A DNA stretch of 64,000 bases from Alcanivorax hongdengensis A-11-3 (GTDB lineage Bacteria > Pseudomonadota > Gammaproteobacteria > Pseudomonadales > Alcanivoracaceae), in contig NZ_AMRJ01000002.1 in NCBI RefSeq assembly GCF_000300995.1, positions 62,001-126,000 of the forward strand, read 5' to 3'. Positions 54,604-63,879 of the stretch are shown piece after piece (within the stretch, counting starts at the first letter, position 1; every line of letters begins with the position of its first letter). The translations under genes were made by a program, and so were the position numbers. The notes below the pieces were generated by a model, which was not told the DNA's origin, did not search any database, and saw only the letters and a list, made by a program, of their open reading frames with translations.

Positions 54604-55365
54604 TTACAGGTCGAGGGATTTCTTCATCTGATCCGGGGTCAGGTAACCACCCAGCTGCTTGCCATCCGTGGTAAAGATGGCGGGCGTGCCGTGCACACCG
54701 AATTTGACGCCCAGGTTGTAGTCCTGGTTAACGGTATCGGCGCAGTCACCCAGCGTGTTGTTGCTGACCGAATTGTTCAGCTTGGCGTCGGTGAGCGCCT
54801 TGGCGCGGTCCTCGGCGCACCACACATGGCGCATGCCCTGGGCCGCCGCAGAGCTGGGGCCGCCGCGGGGGAAAGCCAGGTAATGGACGGTGATGCCGTC
54901 AGCATTGTAGGCCTCGATATGGCGATGCAGCTTGCGGCAATAACCGCAGGTGATATCGGTGAAGACAAACACCTCGGCTTTCTGGTCCTTGGCCGCGAAG
55001 GTGATCATGTCGCTGCGATCCAGCTTGGCAATGCCTGCCTTGCGGACTTTCTCGAACTTGGCCTCGGCCACGTTGACCACATCCCCGTCCTTCAGCTCCA
55101 GCAGATCGCCGGTGAAGACATAATGACCATCCGGGGTACTGTAAACGGTATCGCGGCCGTTCACTTCCACTTCCACCATACCGGGCACCGGCGCCGCTTT
55201 GACGCTGGTCACCTTGACGTTGCCGAAGGCATCGGCAAAGGCTTTTTCCACGGCGGCCTTGTCGATCACAGCGGACTTGTCGGTCTTGCCGGAACTCGCC
55301 TCATCAGTCTGTGCACTACAGGCGGTGATGACCCCCAGCAATGCGAGAAACAGCCAACGTTTCAT
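54604..55365 (-). CDS. dsbC: Thiol-disulfide isomerase DsbC, predicted lipoprotein form
   Basis: 253 residues. The N-terminal signal ends in GVITAC (Cys16), a lipobox, so the protein may be lipid-anchored instead of soluble. A linker rich in S, T and K follows, then the dimerisation domain (about 40-110) and a thioredoxin domain with the active site CGYC (Cys140, Cys143). A second cysteine pair occurs at HVWC and LGDC, and the cis-proline is in GVHGTPAIF. It reshuffles wrong disulfides in the periplasm and is reduced by DsbD. Neighbour xerD is upstream on the same strand. Confidence 0.92.
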   Translation of the reverse strand: MKRWLFLALLGVITACSAQTDEASSGKTDKSAVIDKAAVEKAFADAFGNVKVTSVKAAPVPGMVEVEVNGRDTVYSTPDGHYVFTGDLLELKDGDVVNVAEAKFEKVRKAGIAKLDRSDMITFAAKDQKAEVFVFTDITCGYCRKLHRHIEAYNADGITVHYLAFPRGGPSSAAAQGMRHVWCAEDRAKALTDAKLNNSVSNNTLGDCADTVNQDYNLGVKFGVHGTPAIFTTDGKQLGGYLTPDQMKKSLDL

Positions 55366-55410
55366 TCTTTTATACTCCTGGTTTTTCTGTTTGGAGCCCG
55401 GCCCGCTGGC

Positions 55411-56319
55411 TCAGGTTCCCGAACGGGGGTGGTGCTTTTGGTACAGATCCTGTAACCGTTGCTGCGCCACATGGGTGTAGATCTGGGTTGTCGACAGATC
55501 GCTGTGCCCCAGCAACAGCTGCACCACCCGCAGATCCGCGCCATGATTGAGCAGGTGTGTGGCAAACGCATGGCGCAGTGTATGGGGTGACAGGGATTTT
55601 TGCACCCCGGCCTTTACCGCCAGCTGCTTGATGCGGTGCCAGAACGTCTGCCGCGTCATGCAGGTACCGCGCCGACTGGGAAACAACAGCTCCTGGTCAT
55701 TACCCAGCAGCAACGCCCTGGCCTCGCGCTGATAACGGCCCAGCCAGTGCAGCGCCTCCTCGCCCAGCGGCACCAGCCGCTCCTTGTTGCCCTTGCCGAT
55801 CACGCGGATCAGCCCCTGGCGGGGGTTGATCTGCCCCTGGGTCAAGCTGACCAGCTCGGTGACCCGCAGGCCGGTGGCGTAGAGCACTTCCAGCATGGCC
55901 CGGTCACGCAGTCCCAGCGGATCGTCAAGGTCCGGGGCGGCCAGCAGCGCCTCCACATCCGCCTCGGACAGGCTCTTGGGCAGGGGCCGGCCGGTGCGCG
56001 GGCGCTCGATCAGCAACGCCGGGTCTTGCTCTATCATCCCCTCGCGTTTGAGCCAGCGGTAGAAACTCTTGATGGCCGATAGCTGACGGGCGACGGAACG
56101 GGCGCTGACGCCCTGCTGATGGCGGTCGGCCAGGAATTGCAGCAGCTGAAAACGCTGGCAACGGGCCAGCGGCAGGCTCTGCGGCCGGGCCCAGAGGGCC
56201 AGCTGCCGCAGATCCCGGCGGTAGTTGTCGAGGCTGTGATCACTGAGGCCCTTTTCCAGCCACTGCTGGTCAAGCCAGCGATCAATCAGCTGCTGATCGG
56301 CGTCGCTTACGGTATTCAC
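55411..56319 (-). CDS. xerD: Tyrosine recombinase XerD
   Basis: 302 residues; GTG start at 56319. N-terminal SAM-like core-binding domain (about 1-110), then the catalytic domain with Arg152 (TGLRVTEL), Lys176 (IGKGNKERLVPL), His246 and Arg249 (HTLRHAFATHLL), His272 (LLGHSDLSTT) and the nucleophile Tyr281 (QIYTHV). Length is typical (298 in E. coli). It resolves chromosome dimers with XerC at dif under FtsK. The order xerD-dsbC-hom-thrC is that of Pseudomonas and relatives. Confidence 0.95.
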   Translation of the reverse strand: MNTVSDADQQLIDRWLDQQWLEKGLSDHSLDNYRRDLRQLALWARPQSLPLARCQRFQLLQFLADRHQQGVSARSVARQLSAIKSFYRWLKREGMIEQDPALLIERPRTGRPLPKSLSEADVEALLAAPDLDDPLGLRDRAMLEVLYATGLRVTELVSLTQGQINPRQGLIRVIGKGNKERLVPLGEEALHWLGRYQREARALLLGNDQELLFPSRRGTCMTRQTFWHRIKQLAVKAGVQKSLSPHTLRHAFATHLLNHGADLRVVQLLLGHSDLSTTQIYTHVAQQRLQDLYQKHHPRSGT

Positions 56320-56465
56320 GCTGGCAGTATTGACTCTTTGTACTGAGAAAACAACAAGTTAGAAATCCACTGACTTTTACGAATTATTACCCAAAAACGC
56401 CCGGCATCATGGCAATAATGAAAACTCAGCGTTGACGCCATTCAACAGGACCAAGGAGAGGAAAA

Positions 56466-56717
56466 ATGGGCATTCTATCGTGGATCGTATTCGGCCTGAT
56501 CGCCGGCATCATTGCCAAATGGATCATGCCGGGCAAGGACCCGGGCGGTTTTATCATCACCATCCTGCTGGGTATCGCCGGCGCCTTTGTCGGCGGCTGG
56601 CTGGGCTCGCTGGTGGGCATGGGGTCCATGGGCAGTTTCAGTCTTGGCAGCTTTGTCACCGCCATTGTCGGCGCCCTGATTCTGCTGGCGCTTTACCGGA
56701 TGATGAAAAAGGCCTGA
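56466..56717 (+). CDS. GlsB/YeaQ/YmgE family stress-response membrane protein
   Basis: 83 residues with AGGAGAGGAAAA before the ATG. Three membrane segments and the family pattern LIAGIIAKWIMPGKDPGG, then ILLGIAGAFVGGWLG and a C-terminal AIVGALILLALYRM. Also called transglycosylase-associated protein; it is usually a general-stress small membrane protein of unknown activity. It stands alone between two minus-strand operons. Confidence 0.85.
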   Translation: MGILSWIVFGLIAGIIAKWIMPGKDPGGFIITILLGIAGAFVGGWLGSLVGMGSMGSFSLGSFVTAIVGALILLALYRMMKKA

Positions 56718-56734
56718 GCCCGCCCGCCAGGCAC

Positions 56735-56765
56735 AAAAAAGGCCGCCCGAGAGGCGGCCTTTTTT
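56735..56765. terminator. Bidirectional terminator between glsB-like gene and rplS
   Basis: Six A residues, AGGCCGCC (56740-56747), loop CGAGA, GGCGGCCT (56753-56760), then T residues. Suits the plus-strand gene and the minus-strand rpsP-rplS operon that ends at 56854. Confidence 0.85.
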
Positions 56766-56853
56766 GTGGAGCGGGTTTATCCGGCCAGAGGTTGGTTCCG
56801 CAGGTGCCCTACAGCAAAGGCTGAACCAACATTCGCGCTTCGATAAACCGGTG

Positions 56854-57210
56854 TTACCGGATTTTTTCCTTGATCCGGGCGGACTTGCCGGAGCGGTCGC
56901 GCAGGTAGTACAGCTTGGCGCGGCTCACGTCACCACGACGGTTCACTTCGATGGAATCGATCAGCGGGCTGTGCAGCTGGAAAACACGCTCAACGCCCAC
57001 ACCGTGGGATACCTTGCGCACGGTGAACGCCGAGTTCAGGCCGCGGTTACGACGGGCAATGACGACGCCCTGGAACGCCTGCAGACGCTCACGGTTACCT
57101 TCCTTCACCTTTACCTGCACGGTAACGGTGTCACCGGCGCCGAATTCCGGCACGTCGGTTTTCAGCTGGGCATTTTCCACGCCCTGGATAATCAGATTTT
57201 TGCCGCTCAT
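56854..57210 (-). CDS. rplS: 50S ribosomal protein L19
   Basis: 118 residues with [35 protein letters not shown] compressed in the first half, the usual L19 sequence, and a basic C-terminus. It is last in the rpsP-rimM-trmD-rplS operon, starting 9 bases after trmD. Confidence 0.97.
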   Translation of the reverse strand: MSGKNLIIQGVENAQLKTDVPEFGAGDTVTVQVKVKEGNRERLQAFQGVVIARRNRGLNSAFTVRKVSHGVGVERVFQLHSPLIDSIEVNRRGDVSRAKLYYLRDRSGKSARIKEKIR

Positions 57211-57219
57211 GGCTGGCTC

Positions 57220-58011
57220 CTAATCATTCGGTTTTGCTGTATGCGACGACTGCTCGGCGATGTATTCGTCCAGCAGCTGCTGCTCTTCGTTGCTGAGGCC
57301 CCGCGCCCGGCGGCGCTCCAGCAGGTCAGGACGCTGTTGCCAGGTCCGTCCCAGCGCCTGTTTCAGGCGCCAGCGGCGAATCCGCTCGTGATTGCCGCTC
57401 AGCAGTACCTCCGGTACTGCCTGCCCCTGATACACCTCCGGGCGGGTGTAATGGGGGCAATCAAGCAGGTCTTCGAATTCGCCTGAAAACGAGTCCTGCT
57501 CGGCGGAGTCCTGGTGACCCAGCACTCCGGGTAACAGTCGGCTGACCGCGTCGATCAGCACCAGCGCCGGCAGTTCACCGCCGCTGAGTACATAGTCGCC
57601 AATGGAAACCTGCTCATCCACCTGGGCGTCGAGCAGGCGCTCATCCACGCCTTCGTAGCGCCCGGCCAGCAATACCAGGCCGGGCTGCGCCGCCAACGCC
57701 ACGGCTTTTGCCTGGGTCAGCGGCTGCCCCTGGGGGGACAGGTAAATCACCCGGGCACCGGGGTTGCCCTCGCGGGCCGCCAGCAGTGCCTTTTCCAGCG
57801 GCGCCACCTTCATCACCATGCCGGGACCGCCGCCGAAGGGGCGATCGTCCACGGTGCGATGGCGATCCTCGGTGAAATCCCTCGGGTTCACCGTTTCCAG
57901 GGCCAGCAGGCCGTTTTCCACCGCCCGGCGGGTCACGCCGAAGTCGGTCACGGCGCGGGCCATATCCGGGAACAGGGTCACCAGGGTGACCGCAAAGGGT
58001 GCCTGACTCAT
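57220..58011 (-). CDS. trmD: tRNA (guanine-37-N1)-methyltransferase TrmD
   Basis: 263 residues. SPOUT knot motifs include [24 protein letters not shown] and [20 protein letters not shown]. It methylates G37 next to the anticodon and prevents frameshifting. The start overlaps the rimM stop by one base, and a charged C-terminal helix ends the protein. Confidence 0.96.
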   Translation of the reverse strand: MSQAPFAVTLVTLFPDMARAVTDFGVTRRAVENGLLALETVNPRDFTEDRHRTVDDRPFGGGPGMVMKVAPLEKALLAAREGNPGARVIYLSPQGQPLTQAKAVALAAQPGLVLLAGRYEGVDERLLDAQVDEQVSIGDYVLSGGELPALVLIDAVSRLLPGVLGHQDSAEQDSFSGEFEDLLDCPHYTRPEVYQGQAVPEVLLSGNHERIRRWRLKQALGRTWQQRPDLLERRRARGLSNEEQQLLDEYIAEQSSHTAKPND

Positions 58012-58535
58012 CAGAAGTCCGGGTCCCAGTCCACGGTCAGCTCACCGGCGGCCAGATCCACCTTCATGACCACCTGGTCGGGCAGCCAGGGGATCAGCCG
58101 CTCGCGGCGATCGAGACTTTGGCCGTCGCCACGGACCACCAGCACATCGTTGGCGCCGGTTTCCATCATGCTGTGAACGCGGCCCAGATCGACCCCGTTC
58201 ACATGGCGAACCCGCAGATCAATCAGGTCTCGCCAGTAATATTCATCGCCCCGGGACTGCGGCAGCAGCGCCTCGGGTACCGCGATATCGCGGCCGGCCA
58301 GGCTATTGACCGCATCGCGGTCATTCAGGCCGTCGATCTTGGCAATCAGTCCCTTGCCCTGGCGCCGAAACCCCTCCAGGGACAGCGGCTGCCAGCCCTG
58401 GTCGCCTTTCACGTACCAGGGCTGATAGCTGGACAGGTTGTCCATGGGATCGGTATAGGAAAAGACCCGCACCCACCCCTTGACGCCGTGGGCGCCCAGA
58501 AAGCGGCCCACTACGGTCAGCTCGGAGGACGACAT
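58011..58535 (-). CDS. rimM: 16S rRNA processing protein RimM
   Basis: 174 residues with an N-terminal barrel ([27 protein letters not shown] condensed) and a C-terminal PRC-barrel ([16 protein letters not shown]). It helps 30S head maturation by binding S19. GGAGG-like sequence lies before the ATG; the gene sits 29 bases after rpsP. Confidence 0.94.
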   Translation of the reverse strand: MSSSELTVVGRFLGAHGVKGWVRVFSYTDPMDNLSSYQPWYVKGDQGWQPLSLEGFRRQGKGLIAKIDGLNDRDAVNSLAGRDIAVPEALLPQSRGDEYYWRDLIDLRVRHVNGVDLGRVHSMMETGANDVLVVRGDGQSLDRRERLIPWLPDQVVMKVDLAAGELTVDWDPDF

Positions 58536-58564
58536 CAGTCCTCTCTCCTTGATGCCGGTGGCAA

Positions 58565-58813
58565 TCAGGCGCTCTTGCGCGCCTTCTTGGCCAGGGTTTT
58601 AACGCGCTCGGAAAGCTGCGCACCCTTGGCAACCCAGGCGTCCAGGCTTTCCAGGTTCAGTTTCAGGGGAATTTCACCGCCACGGGCGATGGGGTTGTAG
58701 AAACCCAGCTGCTCGATAAAACGGCCGTCACGGGCGTTACGGCTATCGGCAACAACGATGCTGTAGAACGGGCGCTTCTTGGAACCGCCACGGGCGAGAC
58801 GAATAACTACCAT
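58565..58813 (-). CDS. rpsP: 30S ribosomal protein S16
   Basis: 82 residues starting [17 protein letters not shown], the S16 signature, with [11 protein letters not shown] and a basic C-terminus. It is the first gene of the rpsP-rimM-trmD-rplS operon; the promoter is given separately. Confidence 0.97.
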   Translation of the reverse strand: MVVIRLARGGSKKRPFYSIVVADSRNARDGRFIEQLGFYNPIARGGEIPLKLNLESLDAWVAKGAQLSERVKTLAKKARKSA

Positions 58814-58922
58814 GGTTTATCTACCTTTTATCAATCCGGTTTCCCGGCTCACCCTGCTGGGTGAACCATCGTATCCGCTTGAAAGCCAGCCCCGGACAAG
58901 GGGCAGGCCGCGAAGGGCGCGA

Positions 58923-58951
58923 ATTATACAGGCAGTTGCCATGGGCAACAA
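58923..58951 (-). promoter_or_regulatory. Sigma-70 promoter of the rpsP operon
   Basis: On the minus strand, TTGTTG (58946-58951), a 17-base spacer and a consensus TATAAT (58923-58928), about 110 bases before the rpsP start. The long leader may allow control by ribosomal proteins. Confidence 0.75.
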
Positions 58952-59002
58952 GCCTTGAGGCCGGGCAGGCGCGCCGCCTGCGGCCATGCAGCCTGGCCGG
59001 GC

Positions 59003-60418
59003 TTACATCGGCGGCATGCCGCCTGGCCCCCCCATGCCGCCCATGCCACCGGGACCGCCCGGACCACCCTGGCCTCCCATCATGCCTTCCAGGCCACGCA
59101 TCATGTTCTTCATGCCGCCCTTGGTGCGCATCTTCTTCATCATTTTGGCCATCATCTTCTGCTGCTTCATCAGACGATTCAGGTCCGGGATGTCCAGGCC
59201 GGCACCGGCGGCAATACGCTTCTTGCGCGAGCCCTTGATCAAATCCGGGTTACGACGCTCCTTGGGGGTCATGGAATCAATCAGGGCTTCCATGTGCTTC
59301 ATCTGCTTGAGGGCCGCCGGATCCTGGGCAGCCTGCATCATGCCGCCCATGCCGGGCAGCTTGTCGAGCAGGCCGGCCATGCCACCCATGTTGCGCATCT
59401 GCTGGAACTGGTCCTTGAGGTCCTCGAAGTCCATGGCCTTGCCTTTCTTGAACTTCTTGGCAATTTTCTCGGCCTTGGACTTGTCCAGCTTGCGCTCGGC
59501 TTCTTCCACCAGCGACAGCACATCGCCCATGCCGAGAATCCGGCTGGCAATACGGTCCGGGTGGAACGGCTCCAGGGCGTCGGTCTTCTCGCCCATGCCG
59601 ATGAACTTGATCGGCTTGCCGGTGAGATGGCGCACGGACAGGGCCGCACCACCGCGGGAATCACCGTCCGCCTTGGTCAGAATCACACCGGTGAGCGGCA
59701 GCGCCTCGTTGAAGGCCTGGGCGGTGTTGGCGGCATCCTGACCGGTCATGGCATCCACCACGAACAGGGTCTCTGCCGGGCTGATGGCGCCATGCAGGCG
59801 CTTGATCTCGGTCATCATGTCTTCATCGACATGCAGACGGCCGGCGGTATCGACGATCAACACATCCATGTAGCGACGACGGGCTTCATCCAGCGCCGCG
59901 TTGGCAATATCCACCGGGTCCTGGTCGCCGCTGGACGGGAAGAAATGGGTCTCCACTTCGCCGGCCAGGGTCTTGAGCTGCTCGATGGCCGCCGGGCGAT
60001 AGACGTCGGCGGACACCACCATGACCTTTTTCTTCTCGCGCTCTTGCAGAAAACGGGCGAGCTTGGCCACGGAGGTGGTCTTGCCCGCCCCCTGCAGACC
60101 GGCCATGAGGATGATGGCCGGCGGCTTGGTGGCCAGGTTGAGGGCGTCGTTGGCGTCGCCCATGGTATGGATGAGCTCGTCATTGACGATCTTGACGAAC
60201 GCCTGGCCCGGGTTGAGGCTCTTGAGCACATCCTGGCCCAGGGCCTTTTCCTTGACCTGTTCGACAAACTCTTTCACCACCGGCAGGGCCACGTCGGCCT
60301 CCAGCAGTGCCTTGCGCACTTCGCGCAGGGTGTCGCGGATATTGTCTTCGGTCAGCGAACCCTGACCTGCCAGGTTTTTAAGCGACGATCCCAACCGATC
60401 GGTGAGATTCTCGAACAT
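59003..60418 (-). CDS. ffh: Signal recognition particle protein Ffh
   Basis: 471 residues; GGAGG precedes the ATG. N domain (1-90), G domain with GLQGAGKTTS (G1), DTAGR (G3), TKADGDSRGGA (G4 and nearby) and GMGEKTDAL, and an M domain rich in methionine that binds the signal peptide and 4.5S RNA. It ends in a Gly/Met/Pro-rich tail of about 40 residues (GGQGGPGGPGGMGG). It delivers nascent membrane proteins to FtsY and SecYEG. The divergent ccsA-like gene begins 223 bases away. Confidence 0.97.
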   Translation of the reverse strand: MFENLTDRLGSSLKNLAGQGSLTEDNIRDTLREVRKALLEADVALPVVKEFVEQVKEKALGQDVLKSLNPGQAFVKIVNDELIHTMGDANDALNLATKPPAIILMAGLQGAGKTTSVAKLARFLQEREKKKVMVVSADVYRPAAIEQLKTLAGEVETHFFPSSGDQDPVDIANAALDEARRRYMDVLIVDTAGRLHVDEDMMTEIKRLHGAISPAETLFVVDAMTGQDAANTAQAFNEALPLTGVILTKADGDSRGGAALSVRHLTGKPIKFIGMGEKTDALEPFHPDRIASRILGMGDVLSLVEEAERKLDKSKAEKIAKKFKKGKAMDFEDLKDQFQQMRNMGGMAGLLDKLPGMGGMMQAAQDPAALKQMKHMEALIDSMTPKERRNPDLIKGSRKKRIAAGAGLDIPDLNRLMKQQKMMAKMMKKMRTKGGMKNMMRGLEGMMGGQGGPGGPGGMGGMGGPGGMPPM

Positions 60419-60483
60419 GTGTTTCCACCTCCAAACGAACCGTGGCCCCGCTCAAACAGACATGTCGGGGTAACAGGGGCGCG

Positions 60484-60513
60484 ATTATAGCCCCAGGCAG
60501 CCCCCAGCGTCAT
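60484..60513 (-). promoter_or_regulatory. Putative promoter of ffh
   Basis: On the minus strand a consensus TATAAT (60484-60489) with ATGACG (60508-60513) 18 bases upstream as a weak -35, 66 bases before the ffh start. Confidence 0.6.
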
Positions 60514-60641
60514 GGCCCTGTACCAGGAATCGCCGACAAGGGCACAGCCGACAGCCATCGCCGGGCGTGATAATGTTTCTTGAAGGACAACCAGCGGCTA
60601 TGCCAGACTTCCGCGGGCTTACCACCGGATAACAAAGACTT

Positions 60642-61457
60642 ATGAATCTTGCCATGCTCAGCGGCCTGACGGCCTTTGCCCTCTACGCTGTCGCCAGCCT
60701 GATCCTGTATCGACAGTTTCGCGGGCAGTCGGCGCCGTCACGCATGGCCATCCTTACCCACGGTGGCGCCGCCGTGGCCGCCCACTTTGTCTGCCTGTGG
60801 CAACTGATGATCACCCCGGATGGCCTGCAACTGGGTATTTTCCCGGTGACCTCGGCGGTGGCGGCCGTGGGTGGCGCCCTGGTGCTGCTATCCAGCCTGT
60901 ACCGGCCGTTCGAATGGATCACGGCGCTGGTTTACCCCTTTGCCGCCGCCACCCTGCCCGCCGCCCTGTGGCTGAAAACCGGTTACACCGCCCGGCCCCT
61001 GGAGCACGGCCTGGGCGTGCATGTGCTGTTTTCCATTGTCGCCTACGCGGTACTGGCCCTGGCGGCCTGCCAGGCAATCCTGCTGTTCATCCAGCACCGC
61101 CAGCTCAAGGAAGGCCACATTCGCGGCGTCATGCGCCTGTTCCCGCCCATCCAGGTGATGGAATCCATGCTGTTCGAGGCCATCTGGCTGGGCGAAGTGC
61201 TGCTCACCGTGGCCATCATCTCCGGCTTTCTCTACGTGGACGACCTGTTCGCCCAGCATCTGGTGCACAAGACCGTGCTGACACTGGCCTCCTGGGTGGT
61301 CTTTGCGGTGCTGCTCGGTGGCCGCTATCTGCGCGGCTGGCGTGGCGTTACGGCGGTGCGGTTCACCCTGGTGGGCTTTGCCGTGCTGCTGGTGGCCTTT
61401 GTCGGCACCCAGTTCGTGCTGCAGGTGATTCTGCACGAACCGCCCATGGTATCTTGA
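60642..61457 (+). CDS. CcsA/YpjD-type cytochrome c assembly inner-membrane protein
   Basis: 271 residues, eight or so membrane helices (LTAFALYAVASLILYRQF at the start, WVVFAVLLGGRYLRGWRG near the end), and histidines in AHFVCLW, GLGVHVLFS and HLVHKTVLTL positioned like the heme-binding ones of the CcsA family. It is the conserved neighbour of ffh in Pseudomonas-type genomes. A role in heme delivery is inferred from the family. The corC-like gene follows 59 bases later on the same strand. Confidence 0.85.
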   Translation: MNLAMLSGLTAFALYAVASLILYRQFRGQSAPSRMAILTHGGAAVAAHFVCLWQLMITPDGLQLGIFPVTSAVAAVGGALVLLSSLYRPFEWITALVYPFAAATLPAALWLKTGYTARPLEHGLGVHVLFSIVAYAVLALAACQAILLFIQHRQLKEGHIRGVMRLFPPIQVMESMLFEAIWLGEVLLTVAIISGFLYVDDLFAQHLVHKTVLTLASWVVFAVLLGGRYLRGWRGVTAVRFTLVGFAVLLVAFVGTQFVLQVILHEPPMVS

Positions 61458-61516
61458 CACTGGCGAACCCCAGCCCGAACAATAGGCGGCCAACTGGCTG
61501 AAGAATTACATTTCCC

Positions 61517-62779
61517 TTGGATACGTTCTCGGATGGGTGGCTGATCGGCGCCCTGATATTCCTGATTCTCGGTTCCGCCTTTTTCTCCAGCAGTGAAACC
61601 GGCATGGTGGCCATCAACCGCTACCGTCTGCGTCACCTGGCGCGCCAGGGGCACCGTGCCGCCTCCCGGGTGGAAGCCCTGCTCAAGCGCACCGACCGCC
61701 TGCTGTCGGTGATCCTGATCGGTAACAATTTCGTCAACAATTTCGCCGCCACCCTGGCCGCCATTCTTGCCATTCGCTGGCTCGGCGACAGTGGTGCGGC
61801 CATCGCCCCGGTGGTGATCACCATCGTCATGCTGGTATTTGCGGAAATCACCCCGAAAACCTACGCCGCCATGAAGCCGGAGCGGGTGGCCTTCCCCGCC
61901 AGCCTGGTACTCAAACCCCTGCAGACGTTGCTGGCCCCCCTGGTCTGGCTGGTCAACGGCGTCAGCAGCCTGCTGCTGAGACTGGGCGGCATCAGGCCCG
62001 GCGAGCAGGATGACGACCACCTCAGCCCGGAAGAGCTGCGCACCGTGGTCAACGAGGCCGGCGGCCTGATCCCCGAACGTCACCAGAAGATGCTGCTCAA
62101 CATTCTCGACCTGGAAAGCGTCACCGTGGAGGACATCATGATCCCCCGCAACGAGATGGTGGGCATCGACATCGACGATGACATGGCGGACATCGTCGCC
62201 ACCCTGCGCTCCAGCCAGCACACCCGGCTGCCGGTCTACAACGGTGACCCCAACAACATGATCGGCCTGCTGCACCTGCGTAAACTCAGCCGCCTGATGC
62301 TGCGCGACGACATCAACAAGGCCGAGCTGATGCAGTACACGGTGGAGCCCTACTTCGTGCCCGAAGGCACGCCGCTCAATCGCCAGCTGATCAACTTCCA
62401 GAACGCCAAGCGGCGCATCGGCATCGTGGTGGACGAATACGGCGACGTGCTCGGCCTGGTGACCCTGGAAGACATTCTTGAAGAGATCGTCGGTGAATTC
62501 ACCACCGACCTGGCCGCCACCAGCCAGGATATTCACCCGCAGGAGGATGGCAGCTACGTGATCGACGGCTCCACCCACCTGCGCGAAATCAACCGCACCC
62601 TGCACTGGGAACTGCCCACCGACGGGCCCAAGACCCTCAACGGCCTGATCCTGGAATATCTGCAGGACATCCCCGACGCCAACATCTCGGTGAAAATCGA
62701 CCAGTACCTGATCGAAATCCTGCAGGTGAAGGACAATATGGTGAAGGCCGCGAGGATGAGGAAGGCGGAGGTTAGTTAA
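61517..62779 (+). CDS. CorC/HlyC family membrane protein (DUF21-CBS, YfjD type)
   Basis: 420 residues from the TTG at 61517. N-terminal DUF21 domain with four membrane helices (GSAFFSSSETGMVAINRYRLRHLA, ending in TPKTYAAMKPERVAFP), then two CBS domains (IMIPRNEMVGIDIDDD and FVPEGTPLNRQLINFQ with VDEYGDVLGLVTLEDILEEIVGE) and a C-terminal CorC_HlyC domain. It is related to Mg/Co efflux proteins; Mg2+ transport is the likely function. The stop codon lies inside the left arm of a 31-bp inverted repeat. Confidence 0.9.
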   Translation: MDTFSDGWLIGALIFLILGSAFFSSSETGMVAINRYRLRHLARQGHRAASRVEALLKRTDRLLSVILIGNNFVNNFAATLAAILAIRWLGDSGAAIAPVVITIVMLVFAEITPKTYAAMKPERVAFPASLVLKPLQTLLAPLVWLVNGVSSLLLRLGGIRPGEQDDDHLSPEELRTVVNEAGGLIPERHQKMLLNILDLESVTVEDIMIPRNEMVGIDIDDDMADIVATLRSSQHTRLPVYNGDPNNMIGLLHLRKLSRLMLRDDINKAELMQYTVEPYFVPEGTPLNRQLINFQNAKRRIGIVVDEYGDVLGLVTLEDILEEIVGEFTTDLAATSQDIHPQEDGSYVIDGSTHLREINRTLHWELPTDGPKTLNGLILEYLQDIPDANISVKIDQYLIEILQVKDNMVKAARMRKAEVS

Positions 62780-62937
62780 TTGATAATTGAGAATGGATAA
62801 TTGATAACGACGCGAGATGTGTTATCGAATCCTGAAAGCCAAGAGGCCGCGCATAGAATTTGAGCGCGGCCTCTTGCGTTGAGAAACAAAAACAACGGGA
62901 ACGCGAGTTATCAATTATCCATTCTCAATTATCAATT
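62778..62937. repeat. Inverted-repeat element with perfect 31-bp arms and an inner hairpin
   Basis: The arm 62778-62808 (AATTGATAATTGAGAATGG...ATAAC) is the exact complement of 62907-62937. The enclosed 98 bases hold a second perfect hairpin, AAGAGGCCGCGC (62841-62852) and GCGCGGCCTCTT (62864-62875). No ORF is inside. The left arm overlaps the stop codon of the corC-like gene; a short extra AT repeat follows the right arm. It looks like a MITE-type or structured intergenic element and may end both convergent transcripts. Confidence 0.75.
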
Positions 62938-62948
62938 ATCAATTCCCA

Positions 62949-63878
62949 TCAAACCCTATCCGCCAGTGGCGATCCCACCCAGGCACGGATGTCCGTGGCG
63001 TAGCGTTCCACCAGTTGGCGGCCCTCCTCGATGGCTTCGCTGGCGCGGTGGAAATCCATCAGGGCGAAGTCTTCCAGCAAGGGCACCAGAGTCACTTCCG
63101 GCGGGTCGCCGGCCATGCGTGAACGGGTGATGCGGTCCTGCATGATGTTGACGCTGGCGGCCACCACATCGAAAAAGCCCGGGTTTTCATCATCGCCGGG
63201 CGCGAAGTAGTTCATCATTTTCTGCCAGATACTGTGCTCTTCTTCACTGCCATGCTCCTGATCCGCCTGGCTGCGGGTATCTCGGGACAGGTGAGCGCCC
63301 ACCAGCTGGGCATTGAGGTTGACGGCAATCACCACATCCGCGCCCATGGCGCGGGCGGCAGAGACCGGTACCGGGTTGACCAGGCCGCCATCGAGCATCC
63401 ATCGACCCTGCATTTTCACCGGCGAGAACAGACCCGGCAGCGCACAGGACGCGCGGGCAGCATCCAGCATGGGGCCCTTGCTGATCCAGACTTCACGGCC
63501 ACTGCGCATGTCCGTGGCCACGGTGACCAGCTTCTGCTCCAGGGTTTCGATATCCGGGTTGTGGTGGTGTTGCTCGAAATAGCCGAACAGCTTTTCACCC
63601 TTGACCACACCACCGGAAAAACTGATATCCATCAGCCCGAACACATCCTTGACGGTCAGGCGTTTCACCCAGTCGGCGAAATCGTCCAGGGTGCCACTCA
63701 CGTAGGCACCGCCAACCAGGGCGCCGATGGAGGTACCGGCCACCACCTGGGGGCGAACGCCCATTTCTTCCAGCGCCTGAATCACGCCGATATGGGCCCA
63801 GCCCCGGGCGGAACCACTGCCCAGCGCCAGCCCCACCACCGGCTGGTGGCGGTTATCCGGTTGCACCCCGTCATTCAT
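62949..63878 (-). CDS. Patatin-like phospholipase (RssA type)
   Basis: 309 residues; GAGGA precedes the ATG. GSGSARGWAHIGVI forms the oxyanion-hole glycine loop, GTSIGALVGG holds the nucleophile serine (GxSxG) and DGGLVNPVP holds the catalytic aspartate. It is a predicted serine lipase/acyl hydrolase acting on phospholipids or acyl chains at the membrane; no signal peptide. A DUF1289-like gene starts upstream on the same strand. Confidence 0.88.
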   Translation of the reverse strand: MNDGVQPDNRHQPVVGLALGSGSARGWAHIGVIQALEEMGVRPQVVAGTSIGALVGGAYVSGTLDDFADWVKRLTVKDVFGLMDISFSGGVVKGEKLFGYFEQHHHNPDIETLEQKLVTVATDMRSGREVWISKGPMLDAARASCALPGLFSPVKMQGRWMLDGGLVNPVPVSAARAMGADVVIAVNLNAQLVGAHLSRDTRSQADQEHGSEEEHSIWQKMMNYFAPGDDENPGFFDVVAASVNIMQDRITRSRMAGDPPEVTLVPLLEDFALMDFHRASEAIEEGRQLVERYATDIRAWVGSPLADRV

Positions 63879-63879
63879 G

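Noticed and set aside
62879..63130. Short plus-strand ORF of 83 codons
   Set aside because: It starts in the AT-rich inverted repeat and continues antisense to the patatin-like gene; composition is not protein-like.
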